Positions 54,811-64,000 of a stretch of DNA of 64,000 nucleotides are shown here, piece after piece. Within the stretch, counting starts at the first letter, position 1. The number at the start of each line of letters is the position of its first letter. Source of the DNA: Steroidobacter agaridevorans (GTDB lineage: Bacteria; Pseudomonadota; Gammaproteobacteria; Steroidobacterales; Steroidobacteraceae); assembly GCF_009932555.1 (NCBI RefSeq), contig NZ_BLJO01000001.1, forward strand, positions 1 to 64,000, written 5' to 3'. The notes beneath the pieces were generated by a model. The model ran no database searches. It was not told the DNA's origin and worked only from the letters and a program-made list of their open reading frames with translations. The position numbers and the translations under genes were made by a program.

Positions 54811-55953
54811 TCAGGCGGTGGCGGCGCTTTCCGCCTGACGCTTGCGGGCGCGCTCCTCGACGCGTCGACGGTCCAGATACATCATCCAGCCGGTGATCAT
54901 GAAGAGCGGCAGCGCAAGGCTCGAGAGCATCAGCAGCAGCGAACCCACGACGCCGAAGTACGCGCCTTTGTGAATGGAGAGCATGCTCGCGAGCAGCCGG
55001 GCGCCGGTCTGCTTCTGCGCATAGCGCTCGTGCGAGAGCACCTGCGAATTCGTCGGGTCGATCTTGACCGTATTGAACGCCGTGACGTGGGGCGCATCGG
55101 CCATCAGATATTGAATCCGCAGCGGCTCTTCGTCCTCTTTCGGAAAGCGCACGGCGATCTGGCCGTGAGATTCCGAGGCGGTGGCCTGCTCGAATGACGC
55201 CCACACCTTGGCGATGTCCGGCGCCACCAGAAGCTTGCCCTTCATGTTTTCTTCGGCGACGGGCGGCACACCGGCGAGCCGCTCGAGAATGTCGCCGTAC
55301 CACCCGTAGGCGAAATACAAACCGGTCAGCGCGGAGAGTAACAACAGCGGCAGCACATACGTGCCGATGACGGCGTGCAATGAGTAGAGAAAGCCGCGCC
55401 CGCGCAGCTTACGATCGATCACGAACCAGGCTCGCCAGTTGGTCGTGCGCCTGGGCCAACGCAAGTACAGGCCCGTCGCGACCATCGCGATCAAACAGAT
55501 CGCCGCGATGTCGACGACGCGGCGGCCGACATACTCACCGGCCAGTCGATCGGTGATCAGGCCGCGATGCACTTCTTCGATGAGCTCGAAGAATTTTTCA
55601 CCCCGCGCGCCGCCGGCGAGCCAGTCGCCCGTGTAGGGATTCAAGTAGCGCACGATCTCGCCCGGGCCCGACAGAAACAGCACCCGCACGGCCCCGTCCG
55701 CCTCGCCCGGCACCGTCACCGTGCGCACGCGCGCGCCCATGCGCTGCGCTTCGGCTTGCGTGCGATCGAGTAGCGCCGGCATGGTCAGGCGCTCGGCCTT
55801 CACGGCGACCGTGCGCGTGTCCGCGTTCAACGCCGCGAGGATGGGATCCTGAAACGACATCATCGCGCCGGTGAAGCCCATGATCGCGAGCAAGACACCG
55901 ACGGTGATGCCGACCAGCCAGTGGGCCTGGAACCAGAACCTGCTTTTAGCCAT
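54811..55953 (-). CDS. PepSY-associated transmembrane protein
   Basis: The 380-residue protein has four main transmembrane helices. They are at the N-terminus (FWFQAHWLVGITVGVLLAIM), around residues 148-165, near 195-215, and at the C-terminus, with PepSY-type periplasmic loops between them. The family is called iron-regulated membrane or PiuB-like protein and often accompanies siderophore receptors. Conserved His residues occur in the first helix and in HRGLITDRLAGEYVG and SLHAVIGTY. It may be a ferric-siderophore reductase-like protein, but no receptor is next to it. Confidence 0.85.
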   Translation of the reverse strand: MAKSRFWFQAHWLVGITVGVLLAIMGFTGAMMSFQDPILAALNADTRTVAVKAERLTMPALLDRTQAEAQRMGARVRTVTVPGEADGAVRVLFLSGPGEIVRYLNPYTGDWLAGGARGEKFFELIEEVHRGLITDRLAGEYVGRRVVDIAAICLIAMVATGLYLRWPRRTTNWRAWFVIDRKLRGRGFLYSLHAVIGTYVLPLLLLSALTGLYFAYGWYGDILERLAGVPPVAEENMKGKLLVAPDIAKVWASFEQATASESHGQIAVRFPKEDEEPLRIQYLMADAPHVTAFNTVKIDPTNSQVLSHERYAQKQTGARLLASMLSIHKGAYFGVVGSLLLMLSSLALPLFMITGWMMYLDRRRVEERARKRQAESAATA

Positions 55954-56214
55954 GCGCTTGGAGAGAGGGACGATAAAGACGGACGGCGGGGAGCCTAGCC
56001 GGTTCTGCCTGACGGAGACCTGACACGGGCCGTGGATTTCGGCTGAAAAATCGCAGACGCGGACTGAAGCAGTCTCGCGCCTACAGCATTGTTCGCTTCA
56101 AGAACGCAACTGTAAGGAATTGTGCCCCCTCCGTGGAGGGGCGCGAGCCCGCCCCGCGAGCGCGTACAGTCCGGTCCGTTCACACAACGGATTGAACTGG
56201 CCACGGAGAGAACC
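55954..56214. other. Divergent intergenic region between PepSY and diheme genes
   Basis: No gene is supported. A CCCCTCC-GT-GGAGGGG hairpin (about 56125-56140) lies 80 bases before the propeller/cytochrome start and would be in its leader. I could not place a confident promoter for either divergent gene. Confidence 0.3.
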
Positions 56215-59019
56215 ATGCTCAAACGTTCAGGGGGGACTGCCCGGCTCGGGCGCTGGCTGGCGGCGAGCGGCGCTTTGTTTCTAGCCTCGATGCTCGCGCC
56301 CGCGGTGCAGGCGGCGCCATCGTTCGTCGCTTTCGAAAGCGGTCAGGTCCGGCCGCTCGCCTTGTCATCCGACGGTAGCAGGCTGTTCGCCGTCAACACA
56401 CCGAACAACACGCTGGTCATCTATAACGTCACGCCCGCCGGCATTTTCAAGCATGCCGAGGTGTCGGTCGGCCTCGAGCCCGTCGCCGTCGCCATCCGCA
56501 ACAGCAATGAAGTGTGGGTGGTGAATCATCTTTCCGACAGCGTCAGCGTCGTCAGTTTGTCGGGCACGCCCCGGGTCACACGAACGTTGCTCGTGGGCGA
56601 TGAGCCGCGTGACATCGTCTTCGCCGGCAGCACCGGCCGTGCGTTCATCACGACCGCGCATCGCGGCCAGCACCGCACCGATCCGTCCATCGCGTCGGTC
56701 TCCGGCGCCGGCGATCCGCAGCTCACGACGCCTGGTGTCGGCCGCGCCGACGTGTGGGTGTTCGATCCGGCGAATCTCGGCACGAGCTTCGGCGGCACCC
56801 CGCTCAAGATCATGACGTTCTTCAGCGATACGCCACGCGCGCTCGCCGTGAGTCCCGATCGCAAGACCGTCTATACCGCGGCCTTCAAGTCCGGCAATCA
56901 AACGACGACGGTGTTCGAGCTGATGGTCTGCGACGGCTTCGATCCGAACACGCCGTGCACGTTCGCCGGCAACACCCTGCCCGGCGGCAATCCGGGCCCG
57001 ATGACGAACTTCGAAGGCAAGCGCGCCCCGGAGACCGGCTTGATCGTGAAGTTCAACCGCGCCAGCGGCCATTGGGAGGACGAGCTGGGCCGCAACTGGG
57101 ATGCGGCGGTTCGTTTCCAATTGCCCGACCAGGATGTGTTCTCGATCGACGCCAACGCGCTCACGCAGAAGGCCTCGTTCTCGCACGTCGGCACGACGCT
57201 CTTCAACATGGCGACCAACCCGCGCACGGGCAAGTTATATATCTCCAATACCGAAGCCATCAACAACGTGCGCTTCGAAGGCCCGGGCGTGGTCGGCGGC
57301 TCGACGGTGCAAGGCCGGCTCGCCGAGACTCGCATCACCGTGATCTCCGGCACGACCGTCGCCTCCCGGCATCTGAACAAGCACATCGACTACGATCTGC
57401 TGGCGCACGATCCGGGCTTCGATCCGACCGTGAAGAATCACAGCTTGTCCACGCCCTTGGAAATGGCCGTCAGCCGCGATGGCCGCAAGCTCTACGTCGC
57501 GGCGTTCGGCTCGAGCAAAGTCGGTGTGTTCGACACGGCGGCGCTGGAAGCGAACACGTTCAATCCCGTCAGCTCGAGCCCGAATTACATCACCGTGAGC
57601 GGTGGCGGTCCGAGCGGGCTTGCGCTCGATGAAAGCCGCAATCGGCTGTATGTGATGACGCGCTTCGACAACGCGGTGAAGGTCATCAACCTGTCGACCA
57701 AGGCGGAAATCGCCGCCCTGCCGCTGTTCAACCCCGAGCCCGTGCAGGTCGTGACCGGCCGGCCGCTGCTGTACGACGCCGTCGATATGTCCGCCAATGG
57801 CGAGGCGGCGTGCGCGAGCTGTCACATCTTCGGCGACAACGACGAGCTGGCCTGGGACCTCGGCAATCCCGATGATCTCGTGACCAGCAATCCCATTCCG
57901 ATCCGCCTGGGCTTCGCGGCGCTCAACACGCAACCGCGCATCAACGGCACGGGCGTCGTGACCGACTTCCATCCGATGAAGGGACCGATGACGACGCAGA
58001 CGCTGCGCGGCATGCGTCATCACGGCGCCATGCACTGGCGCGGCGATCGCTCGCACGGCTTCTTCGGCACCGATGCGTTCGATCCGGAGCTGTCGTTCAA
58101 CAACTTCGTGGTGGCCTTCGATGGATTGATCGGCCGCTCGACGCTGCCGGATCTCAACACCATGCAGCGCTTCACCAACTTCCAGCTCGAGGTGCAGTTG
58201 CCGCCGAACCCGGTGCGCAATCTGGATAACTCATTCACGGCGGCTCAACAGCGCGGTCGCGATTTCTATCTCGGCTCCCGTCGATCCGACGGCGCACCGC
58301 CCGCCGCGGGTCCCGGCACAGGCTTCACGTGCGAGGGCTGTCATCGCCTGGATGCCTCGCAGGGCTTCTTCGGCACCGACGGTCAGGCGAGCTTCGAAGG
58401 ATTGCCGCAGATCGTGAAGATTCCTCACCTGCGCAATGCCTATACGAAGGTCGGCATGTTCGGCTTCCCGGGCATGCCGTTCTTCACGACGCCCGACACC
58501 GGCAACACCGGCAATCAGATTCGTGGCTTCGGCTATCTGCACGACGGCTCGATCGACACGGTGTTCCATTTCCTCTCGGCGGTGCTGTTCGCGCCGACGC
58601 CGGAAGTGGGCTTCCCGGCGGCGACCTACGAGCAAACCCGACGTGACATGGAGCAGTTCATGCTCGCGTTCGATTCCGACATCGCGCCCATCGTCGGGCA
58701 GCAGATCACCTTGACCAAGACCAACGCCGCGGCGGTGGGACCGCGCATCGATCTGTTACAGGCCCGAGCGGCCGCGCCGTTTACCTCGAAGACGCTCGGC
58801 GGCGCCGTCACCGAATGTGACCTGGTCGCGAAGCTCACCCTCGCGGGCACGCCGCGTGGCTTCCTCTACAACGCGGCTTCCGATTCCTTCGTGCACTCGG
58901 GCAGCGGCATCGACGTACCCGATGCGTTGTTCCGCGCGCTGGCGCTGATCTCCGGACAGGAAATCACATTCACCTGCGTGCCTCCGGGCTCGGGTGCACG
59001 CATCGCTGCCGTTCCTTAA
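56215..59019 (+). CDS. Exported beta-propeller / diheme cytochrome c protein
   Basis: From ATG 56215 the protein has 934 residues with a signal peptide (to VQAAP, about residue 33). Residues 35-510 form YncE-like beta-propeller repeats (VRPLALSSDGSRLFAVNTPN, TPRALAVSPDRKTVYTAAFK, LEMAVSRDGRKLYVAAFGSS). The C-terminal 400 residues carry two c-type heme motifs, CASCH (533-537) and CEGCH (706-710), with GMRHHGAMHWRGDRSHG between. The layout resembles periplasmic MauG/YhjA-type diheme enzymes fused to a propeller. It may be an oxidase or peroxidase. A terminator follows directly. Confidence 0.82.
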   Translation: MLKRSGGTARLGRWLAASGALFLASMLAPAVQAAPSFVAFESGQVRPLALSSDGSRLFAVNTPNNTLVIYNVTPAGIFKHAEVSVGLEPVAVAIRNSNEVWVVNHLSDSVSVVSLSGTPRVTRTLLVGDEPRDIVFAGSTGRAFITTAHRGQHRTDPSIASVSGAGDPQLTTPGVGRADVWVFDPANLGTSFGGTPLKIMTFFSDTPRALAVSPDRKTVYTAAFKSGNQTTTVFELMVCDGFDPNTPCTFAGNTLPGGNPGPMTNFEGKRAPETGLIVKFNRASGHWEDELGRNWDAAVRFQLPDQDVFSIDANALTQKASFSHVGTTLFNMATNPRTGKLYISNTEAINNVRFEGPGVVGGSTVQGRLAETRITVISGTTVASRHLNKHIDYDLLAHDPGFDPTVKNHSLSTPLEMAVSRDGRKLYVAAFGSSKVGVFDTAALEANTFNPVSSSPNYITVSGGGPSGLALDESRNRLYVMTRFDNAVKVINLSTKAEIAALPLFNPEPVQVVTGRPLLYDAVDMSANGEAACASCHIFGDNDELAWDLGNPDDLVTSNPIPIRLGFAALNTQPRINGTGVVTDFHPMKGPMTTQTLRGMRHHGAMHWRGDRSHGFFGTDAFDPELSFNNFVVAFDGLIGRSTLPDLNTMQRFTNFQLEVQLPPNPVRNLDNSFTAAQQRGRDFYLGSRRSDGAPPAAGPGTGFTCEGCHRLDASQGFFGTDGQASFEGLPQIVKIPHLRNAYTKVGMFGFPGMPFFTTPDTGNTGNQIRGFGYLHDGSIDTVFHFLSAVLFAPTPEVGFPAATYEQTRRDMEQFMLAFDSDIAPIVGQQITLTKTNAAAVGPRIDLLQARAAAPFTSKTLGGAVTECDLVAKLTLAGTPRGFLYNAASDSFVHSGSGIDVPDALFRALALISGQEITFTCVPPGSGARIAAVP

Positions 59020-59060
59020 AGCCCGTTCCCACAAAAACCAAGTGCTGCAGACGTTTCGAC

Positions 59061-59100
59061 AGGTCGCCGTCATCCCACTCTGACGGCGACCTTTTTCTTG
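59061..59100 (+). terminator. Terminator of the propeller/cytochrome gene
   Basis: AGGTCGCCGTCA (59061-59072) pairs perfectly with TGACGGCGACCT (59081-59092) over an 8-base loop, followed by TTTTCTTG. It lies between convergent genes and can serve both; the plus-strand T-tract is the clearer. Confidence 0.88.
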
Positions 59101-59109
59101 TTCGGTCTG

Positions 59110-61788
59110 TCAACGCGCCGGCAGCGAGGGCGGCCGCCCATCGACGAGCCGCAGCTCCTGCGCCCGAAACACCGCTTCCATGCGGGTGCTCACACCGAGC
59201 TTCGCGAACACGTTCTTCAGGTGCCACTTCGTGGTCAGCAGCGTGATGTTGCTTCGCTCGCTGATGTCCTTGTTGGTCAGGCCCAGCGATACGAGCTTCA
59301 GCAGATCGAGCTCGCGCTGGGTCAGTAGCGGCGTCGGCTCGGCCGGCGGATGGCTCTCGTAGGGATCGAAGGCCAGCACATCGCGAAAGCGCTTGAAGTA
59401 CTCGGCCGGGGGCAGGTTCGGCACGCGCGACATCTTGATCGCGGTCGCAAACATCTTTGGCAGACCGAACACATCGTCGAACACCGCCCGGCTGAAGCCT
59501 CGGTGCCCGGTAAGCGTCAGGGCACGATTCATCCAGCGAAACGCCGCGTCTTCCTCGTGCGCCTGCCAGCTGCAGGTCGCAAGCGCCGCCTCGAGCCGCA
59601 CCCGGCCGTAGACATCGCCCGCCACCTCCGCGCGCTCACATAGCCGCTGCAGCTCACTCGCCGCCGTATCGAACAGCCCGCGATGAATCAGGATCGCGAC
59701 TCGCGATAAAGCAAACTCTTCCCACTGCGGCTCGGCGGTATTGCTTGCATCGACATGGAATGACTGTCCGCAGTCGGCAAGCACCCGCAACGCGCGCAGC
59801 GGCTGCTCCTGCAACAGCCACAGGCGGACCTTCTCGAAGCAGACCCGCGCCAACAGCCGCTGGCAGTTGCTGGCCTCGAGCACGCTGTGCAGATAGTCCA
59901 GCAACCTGAGCGCATCGCCGTACTTCCCCGATGCGCACTTGAGCCTCGCGGCGACCACATGCGCCACGGTGAGGTTCTCCAAGGACGGCGCCATCGAGAG
60001 CAGCGGCAAGACTTCACTGCATAGCGCTTCGGCCTGTTGCAGTCGATTGTGATGATAATGAACCGATGCCGCGGCGGTGGTGGCCGTCACCCAGATCGGA
60101 TTGCGTCGCCCGCCTCGGGTGCGCGCATACAGATCCATGCAACCCTCCGCGGCTTCTCTCGCGTGCCCCTCGGCCCGATCGATCAATATCAGCACGACGG
60201 CGGCTTGCGCCAACGCATAGAGGTGCGGCGTTCCCTGCAACAGCTCCTTGCCTCGCAGCGCCAGTCGACGCGCGGCATCGAACTGCTTATCGACCAGCAA
60301 TTGATAGGCCGCGACGTTGAACAGATTGGTGGTGAGATAAGGATCCTCGGGCACGCTCAGCGCCTCCACGTCCGGCACGACGAACTGCACCCCGGCGTCG
60401 GTCATGATCTCCAGCATCAATTGCAGCGGCGGCAACGCGCGTCGCTCCGACTCATCACGCGCCAGTTGCCCCGCGAGGCGCAGCTCCTGACGCGCCCGAT
60501 CGAAATGTCGCAGAAAGATCAGGCTCATCAGGTGCGCATCGCGGATCACCGGGCAGCTCATGATCTCCGTCAGCGTCAGTCGTCCGGACCATTGCAGGAC
60601 TTCGGGGAACTCACCGGTGCGCAACCACACCGGCACACAGCGCGTGAGCACGTGCAGCGACCACGGACGATCCGCCGTCGCGAACGCATGCTGTAAGGCT
60701 TCGCCCGGTCGCTCGTGCTCGATGAACCATTCACTGCAGACTCGATGCAGCTGCGCGATGCGCGCCGATCCGAGCTTCTTCAGCTGCGCGAGCAGGAACT
60801 CCCGATACAACCTGTGATAGCGAAACCACTGATGCGAGCCGTCGAGCGCGCGCACGAAGAGCTGCAACTGCTCGAGCTCATCCAGATATCGCGTGGCTGC
60901 ATCGTCCTTGAGCAACGCCACCGCAAGCTCGCCGCAGAATTGCTCGGGAATGCAGGTCGCGAGCAGGAGCTCACGCAATCGATCCGGCACCTCCTGCCAG
61001 GCCTCGGCCTTCAGATAGGCGCCGATGTCGTGATTGAGTCCGTCGACCCGCTCGCCGCTCTCGAGCAGCGTGAGCTTCACGCCCGCGATCCAACCTTCCG
61101 TCCGCTGACAGCATTCGGTCGCATCCCGCAGCGATAGCGGGGTGGCGCGAAGGAGCATCGACAGCTCGCAGATCTGCTCGGGGCGAAACGCGAGGTCTGC
61201 GGCGTCGAGCACCGTCAACGCATCGTCGAGCTTCAGTCGCTGCAGATCGAATCGCGGCACGCGCCGCGTCGCGAGGATCCAGCGCACGCTCGGGGATGAC
61301 TGCAAGATCAAGGACAGCAGGACCCGCTCGCCCTCGGGGCAATCGAACCATTGCAGGTCATCGATGACGATGACCAACGATTCGTCGAGCGCTGCGAGCT
61401 GATCGCGAAGGGTATCGGCGATATGCTCGGCCGAGCACTGCGTGCAGGCGCTCGCGCCGACGAAGCGCACGATCGATGTATCGAGCGCCCGATCGATGCT
61501 GGCCGCGAGACACGCAAAAAAATGCACCGGCTCGCAATCGCGTCGTTCGCATAGCAGCCAGGCGACGCGTCGATCCGGCCCGAGCGGGCCGTGCCACTGA
61601 GTGAGGAGCGATGTCTTTCCGGCGCCGGGCGGCGCGAGCAGGAGTACGAGCTTGCCGCCTCTTTCGATGCGGGCTTGCAAGGCGATGCGGGGAATGAGTG
61701 CTGGAGTACTGCGTGGCGGGCTGAGCTTGGCCGAGTGCGTGGCCATGCCGACGATCTGCGCCATGTCGCGGTTCCGTGCCGTGCGCAT
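59110..61788 (-). CDS. MalT-like LuxR-family ATPase regulator
   Basis: The 892-residue protein is a large STAND-type regulator. A P-loop lies at residues 52-59 (APPGAGKT), Walker B in LVIVIDDLQWFD, and a sensor arginine in SVRWILATRR. TPR-like helices follow in the middle, and a C-terminal LuxR helix-turn-helix is at about 825-885 (LTQRELDLLKLVSLGLTNKD, then WHLKNVFAKLGVSTRMEAVF). It probably activates transcription on binding an inducer, as MalT does. It converges on the propeller/cytochrome gene, which may be its target. Confidence 0.92.
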   Translation of the reverse strand: MRTARNRDMAQIVGMATHSAKLSPPRSTPALIPRIALQARIERGGKLVLLLAPPGAGKTSLLTQWHGPLGPDRRVAWLLCERRDCEPVHFFACLAASIDRALDTSIVRFVGASACTQCSAEHIADTLRDQLAALDESLVIVIDDLQWFDCPEGERVLLSLILQSSPSVRWILATRRVPRFDLQRLKLDDALTVLDAADLAFRPEQICELSMLLRATPLSLRDATECCQRTEGWIAGVKLTLLESGERVDGLNHDIGAYLKAEAWQEVPDRLRELLLATCIPEQFCGELAVALLKDDAATRYLDELEQLQLFVRALDGSHQWFRYHRLYREFLLAQLKKLGSARIAQLHRVCSEWFIEHERPGEALQHAFATADRPWSLHVLTRCVPVWLRTGEFPEVLQWSGRLTLTEIMSCPVIRDAHLMSLIFLRHFDRARQELRLAGQLARDESERRALPPLQLMLEIMTDAGVQFVVPDVEALSVPEDPYLTTNLFNVAAYQLLVDKQFDAARRLALRGKELLQGTPHLYALAQAAVVLILIDRAEGHAREAAEGCMDLYARTRGGRRNPIWVTATTAAASVHYHHNRLQQAEALCSEVLPLLSMAPSLENLTVAHVVAARLKCASGKYGDALRLLDYLHSVLEASNCQRLLARVCFEKVRLWLLQEQPLRALRVLADCGQSFHVDASNTAEPQWEEFALSRVAILIHRGLFDTAASELQRLCERAEVAGDVYGRVRLEAALATCSWQAHEEDAAFRWMNRALTLTGHRGFSRAVFDDVFGLPKMFATAIKMSRVPNLPPAEYFKRFRDVLAFDPYESHPPAEPTPLLTQRELDLLKLVSLGLTNKDISERSNITLLTTKWHLKNVFAKLGVSTRMEAVFRAQELRLVDGRPPSLPAR

Positions 61789-62093
61789 AGGTCCCCATGC
61801 AATCGTTGCGATGGACGAGCCACCACAACAACCGATGCGGCGGCGATCGATCGGAGGAATCTACGAGTCTGCTGACAAAGGTGTCAATGCGCATGCAGCA
61901 CCGCCGCAGCTCCGCTTATGACAGCATTTCTGACAGCGCGGTAAGGTTCATCCCCTTGCAATTCAAAATCTTGCAATCACATAGACGCCAGTTCGCCCGG
62001 CCGCTGTAGAATGCCGGGCAAGGCGCGTCGGCCTGCAACTCGCGGGACGGAACGCGGTCCAACTGGACGACATTCCGGAGGAGTTCGAAAGTC
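61789..62093. other. Divergent regulatory region upstream of LuxR and BI-1 genes
   Basis: No gene is supported. A direct repeat TTGCAAT spaced by 15 bases occurs at about 61958-61981. A TAGAAT-like -10 element lies near 62008 before the Bax-inhibitor gene, but I could not assign a matching -35. The divergent LuxR gene probably starts from the left part of the region. Confidence 0.3.
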
Positions 62094-62765
62094 ATGGCCT
62101 CTTACCCAAGCACAGTCGCAAGTACCCGCGGCTCGGCGCTCGCGACCAACAAGGTTCTGCGCAACACCTATCTGTTGCTGGCGGCCACGCTCGGCTTCAG
62201 CGCGCTGACCGCAGGCGCCGCGATGATGCTCAATGTGGCTCCGCTGAATCCGTGGATCACGCTGATCGTCTACTTCGGCCTGCTGTTCGGCGTCTCGAAG
62301 ACCGAGAACAGCTCCATGGGTCTGCTGTTCATTTTCCTGTTGACCGGCTTCCTGGGCTTCACGCTCGGCCCCATCGTCAACGTCTATCTGAAGTTCCTGC
62401 CGAACGGCGCGCAAGTCGTGACCACGGCGCTCGGCATCACGGCCGCGACGTTCGTGGGCCTCTCAGCCTATGCGATCAAGAGCGAGAAGGACTTCAGCTT
62501 CATGGGTGGCTTCCTGACGGTGGGCATCATCGGCGCCTTCCTGTTGGGCCTGGTCGCGATGATCTTCCAGCTCTCGACGCTGTCGCTGGTGGTCTCCGGC
62601 GTGTTCGTGGTCGCGATGGCCGGCCTGATGCTCTATCAGACCAGCGCCATCATCCACGGCGGCGAGACGAACTACATCCGCGCGACGCTGACGCTGTACG
62701 TGAGCATCTACAACATGTTCATGAGCCTGCTGCACCTGTTGGGCGCGGCCTCGAGCGACGACTGA
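62094..62765 (+). CDS. Bax inhibitor-1 / YccA family membrane protein
   Basis: The 223-residue protein has seven predicted transmembrane helices and the BI-1/TMBIM features (NKVLRNTYLLLAATLGFSAL, LGPIVNVYLKF, LYVSIYNMFMSLLHLLG). In E. coli the homologue YccA interacts with the FtsH/HflKC protease. A GGAGGAG ribosome-binding site precedes the ATG. It is monocistronic with its own terminator. Confidence 0.93.
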   Translation: MASYPSTVASTRGSALATNKVLRNTYLLLAATLGFSALTAGAAMMLNVAPLNPWITLIVYFGLLFGVSKTENSSMGLLFIFLLTGFLGFTLGPIVNVYLKFLPNGAQVVTTALGITAATFVGLSAYAIKSEKDFSFMGGFLTVGIIGAFLLGLVAMIFQLSTLSLVVSGVFVVAMAGLMLYQTSAIIHGGETNYIRATLTLYVSIYNMFMSLLHLLGAASSDD

Positions 62766-62790
62766 TCGCATCGTCAAGGTCTGAAACGAC

Positions 62791-62825
62791 AAAGGGCGCT
62801 GCCACAAGCAGCGCCCTTTTTGTTT
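62791..62825 (+). terminator. Terminator of the BI-1 gene
   Basis: AAAGGGCGCTGC (62791-62802) and GCAGCGCCCTTT (62808-62819) form a perfect 12-bp stem with a 5-base loop and a T-tract. Confidence 0.9.
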
Positions 62826-62837
62826 GAGCCATGGAAC

Positions 62838-62860
62838 ATCCGCGGTTACGAGCCGCGGAT
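62838..62860 (-). other. Hairpin downstream of the PhyH gene
   Basis: ATCCGCGG and CCGCGGAT form an 8-bp stem 17 bases after the PhyH stop. No T-tract follows on the minus strand. It may aid 3' end processing or termination. Confidence 0.4.
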
Positions 62861-62876
62861 CGTCGGCAAGTAGTCT

Positions 62877-63650
62877 CTAAAGCATCTTCACCTTGTCACG
62901 GTAATAGGCGCGGTGGATTTCGATGTCCTTCGTCGCTACGTAGTAGTTGGTCAGTGCGAGGCGCTCATGGCCCTCTTTGATCGGGATCCCGGTGTGGATC
63001 GCCGAGGTGTCGAACAGGACCAGCGTGCCGGCCTTGGCGCGGATGGCGTGATAGCCCAAGCGCTCGCCAGCATCTTTCAAGCGGGTCGGGTCTTTCACGC
63101 CCCACAGCGCCATGCGCAAGGTGTCGATGAAGATCCGCCCATTGCCGCTCGAGCGCTTGACCAGGGCGAACGGCCCATCCGCGTCCGTGACATCGGTCAG
63201 ATAGATCAGGGCCTTCAATTCTCGCCGGAAGCTATCGCGGTGCCACTCACCGCCGCTGCCATAACCGCCACGGTAAGTCACGTGGTTAGCCATGCAGTAG
63301 AACAGTGTTTCCGCTCCGCCCGCGTACATCTCCGCAAGCCGCAGAAGAAGCGGGTCTTTCGCGAATTCGTGCGCATACGGGGAAAGTTTCTCAACGCCGA
63401 CGATGCGAGTGTCTTCCAGCTGGGGCGTCGTGACGCTGCGGTCAGCCATGTGCTTCAGGACATCGGCGCGCGCGCGCTCGCACCACTCCGCGGATTTGTA
63501 TCCGTCGAGGACCGTAAAGCCCTCCCGCCGTATCGTCGAGTAGATGCTGTACTGCTGCTCCTCTTTACCGAGGTCTGACTTGCTAAACCACCGTCGCTGG
63601 CGCAGGAAGAAGTAGGCGGATCTCGACAAGTACTTCAGAGAGTTCAGCAT
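62877..63650 (-). CDS. Phytanoyl-CoA dioxygenase (PhyH) family oxygenase
   Basis: The 257-residue protein has the Fe(II)/2-oxoglutarate facial triad: His and Asp of GEWHRDSFRRE and a distal His in TSAIHTGIPI, with a nearby Arg (HERLALTNYY) for 2-oxoglutarate. Family members hydroxylate lipids, antibiotics or amino acids. It sits between serS, about 40 bases away and upstream on the same strand, and the BI-1 gene. Whether it is co-transcribed with serS is not shown. The substrate is unknown. Confidence 0.85.
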   Translation of the reverse strand: MLNSLKYLSRSAYFFLRQRRWFSKSDLGKEEQQYSIYSTIRREGFTVLDGYKSAEWCERARADVLKHMADRSVTTPQLEDTRIVGVEKLSPYAHEFAKDPLLLRLAEMYAGGAETLFYCMANHVTYRGGYGSGGEWHRDSFRRELKALIYLTDVTDADGPFALVKRSSGNGRIFIDTLRMALWGVKDPTRLKDAGERLGYHAIRAKAGTLVLFDTSAIHTGIPIKEGHERLALTNYYVATKDIEIHRAYYRDKVKML

Positions 63651-63690
63651 AGCGGAACATCTTACAACAGCAGGCTATCTCTGCAGCTCG

Positions 63691-64000
<310 letters not shown>

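Overview
The window reads as a chromosomal segment of a GC-rich, free-living gammaproteobacterium. The block thrS-infC-rpmI-rplT-pheS-pheT-ihfA-merR (1512-8867, minus strand) has the classic gammaproteobacterial order. The accessory content (ECF sigma/FecR/TonB-receptor operon, DUF885 and M55 peptidases, flavin-dependent halogenase, many one-component regulators) resembles Steroidobacter/Nevskia/Xanthomonas-like lineages. That placement is inference; no 16S rRNA is present. I see no phage, insertion sequence, CRISPR array or plasmid gene.

Layout. 1-1270: an orphan ECF-type sigma factor and a possible small membrane protein. 1512-8867: the translation/IHF block, with infC starting at a rare ATC codon. 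9156-12426: a hydroxyproline module (pyrroline-2-carboxylate reductase-like, divergent trans-3-hydroxyproline dehydratase, AraC regulator). 12452-18492: small metabolic and regulatory genes (HD hydrolase, AhpD-like protein with a divergent MocR regulator, exported TIM-barrel protein, SugE-like transporter, azoreductase, LysR regulator, Pth2). 18574-24617: two hypothetical proteins, tRNA-Val, uvrB, an aminotransferase, a SnoaL-like/MerR pair with a textbook MerR-type promoter, and tRNA-Asn. 24618-25841: a gene-poor stretch with small or decayed ORFs. 25842-33686: acyltransferase, a divergent SF1 helicase-like protein, an OxyR-like regulator lacking the redox cysteines next to a flavin-dependent halogenase, a cation/proton antiporter and a peroxiredoxin-like protein lacking the active-site cysteine. 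33855-35331: rtcB behind a strong promoter, a short leader ORF, alternative hairpins and an intrinsic terminator. 35343-41661: three predicted exported peptidases or amidohydrolases suited to D-amino-acid peptides, plus a PhoD-type phosphatase. 41743-42006: tRNA-Ser, its terminator, and a partial copy of its 3' half split by a four-hairpin insert. 42509-49614: an operon of ECF sigma, FecR, STN-TonB receptor and a large exported CocE/erythromycin-esterase fusion. 49708-56000: a beta-helix lipoprotein, a two-component system coupled to an OprB-like porin, and a PepSY protein with a TetR regulator. 56215-64000: a beta-propeller/diheme protein, a MalT-like LuxR regulator, a Bax-inhibitor-1 protein, a PhyH oxygenase and the 3' end of serS.

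The strongest candidates for new biology are the attenuator-like leader of rtcB (33855-34089), the split tRNA-Ser copy with four perfect hairpins (41900-42006), and the TonB operon ending in a two-enzyme fusion (42509-49614). The pairing of a cysteine-less OxyR homologue with a halogenase is also notable. Functions are assigned from motifs read by eye; no database search was run.
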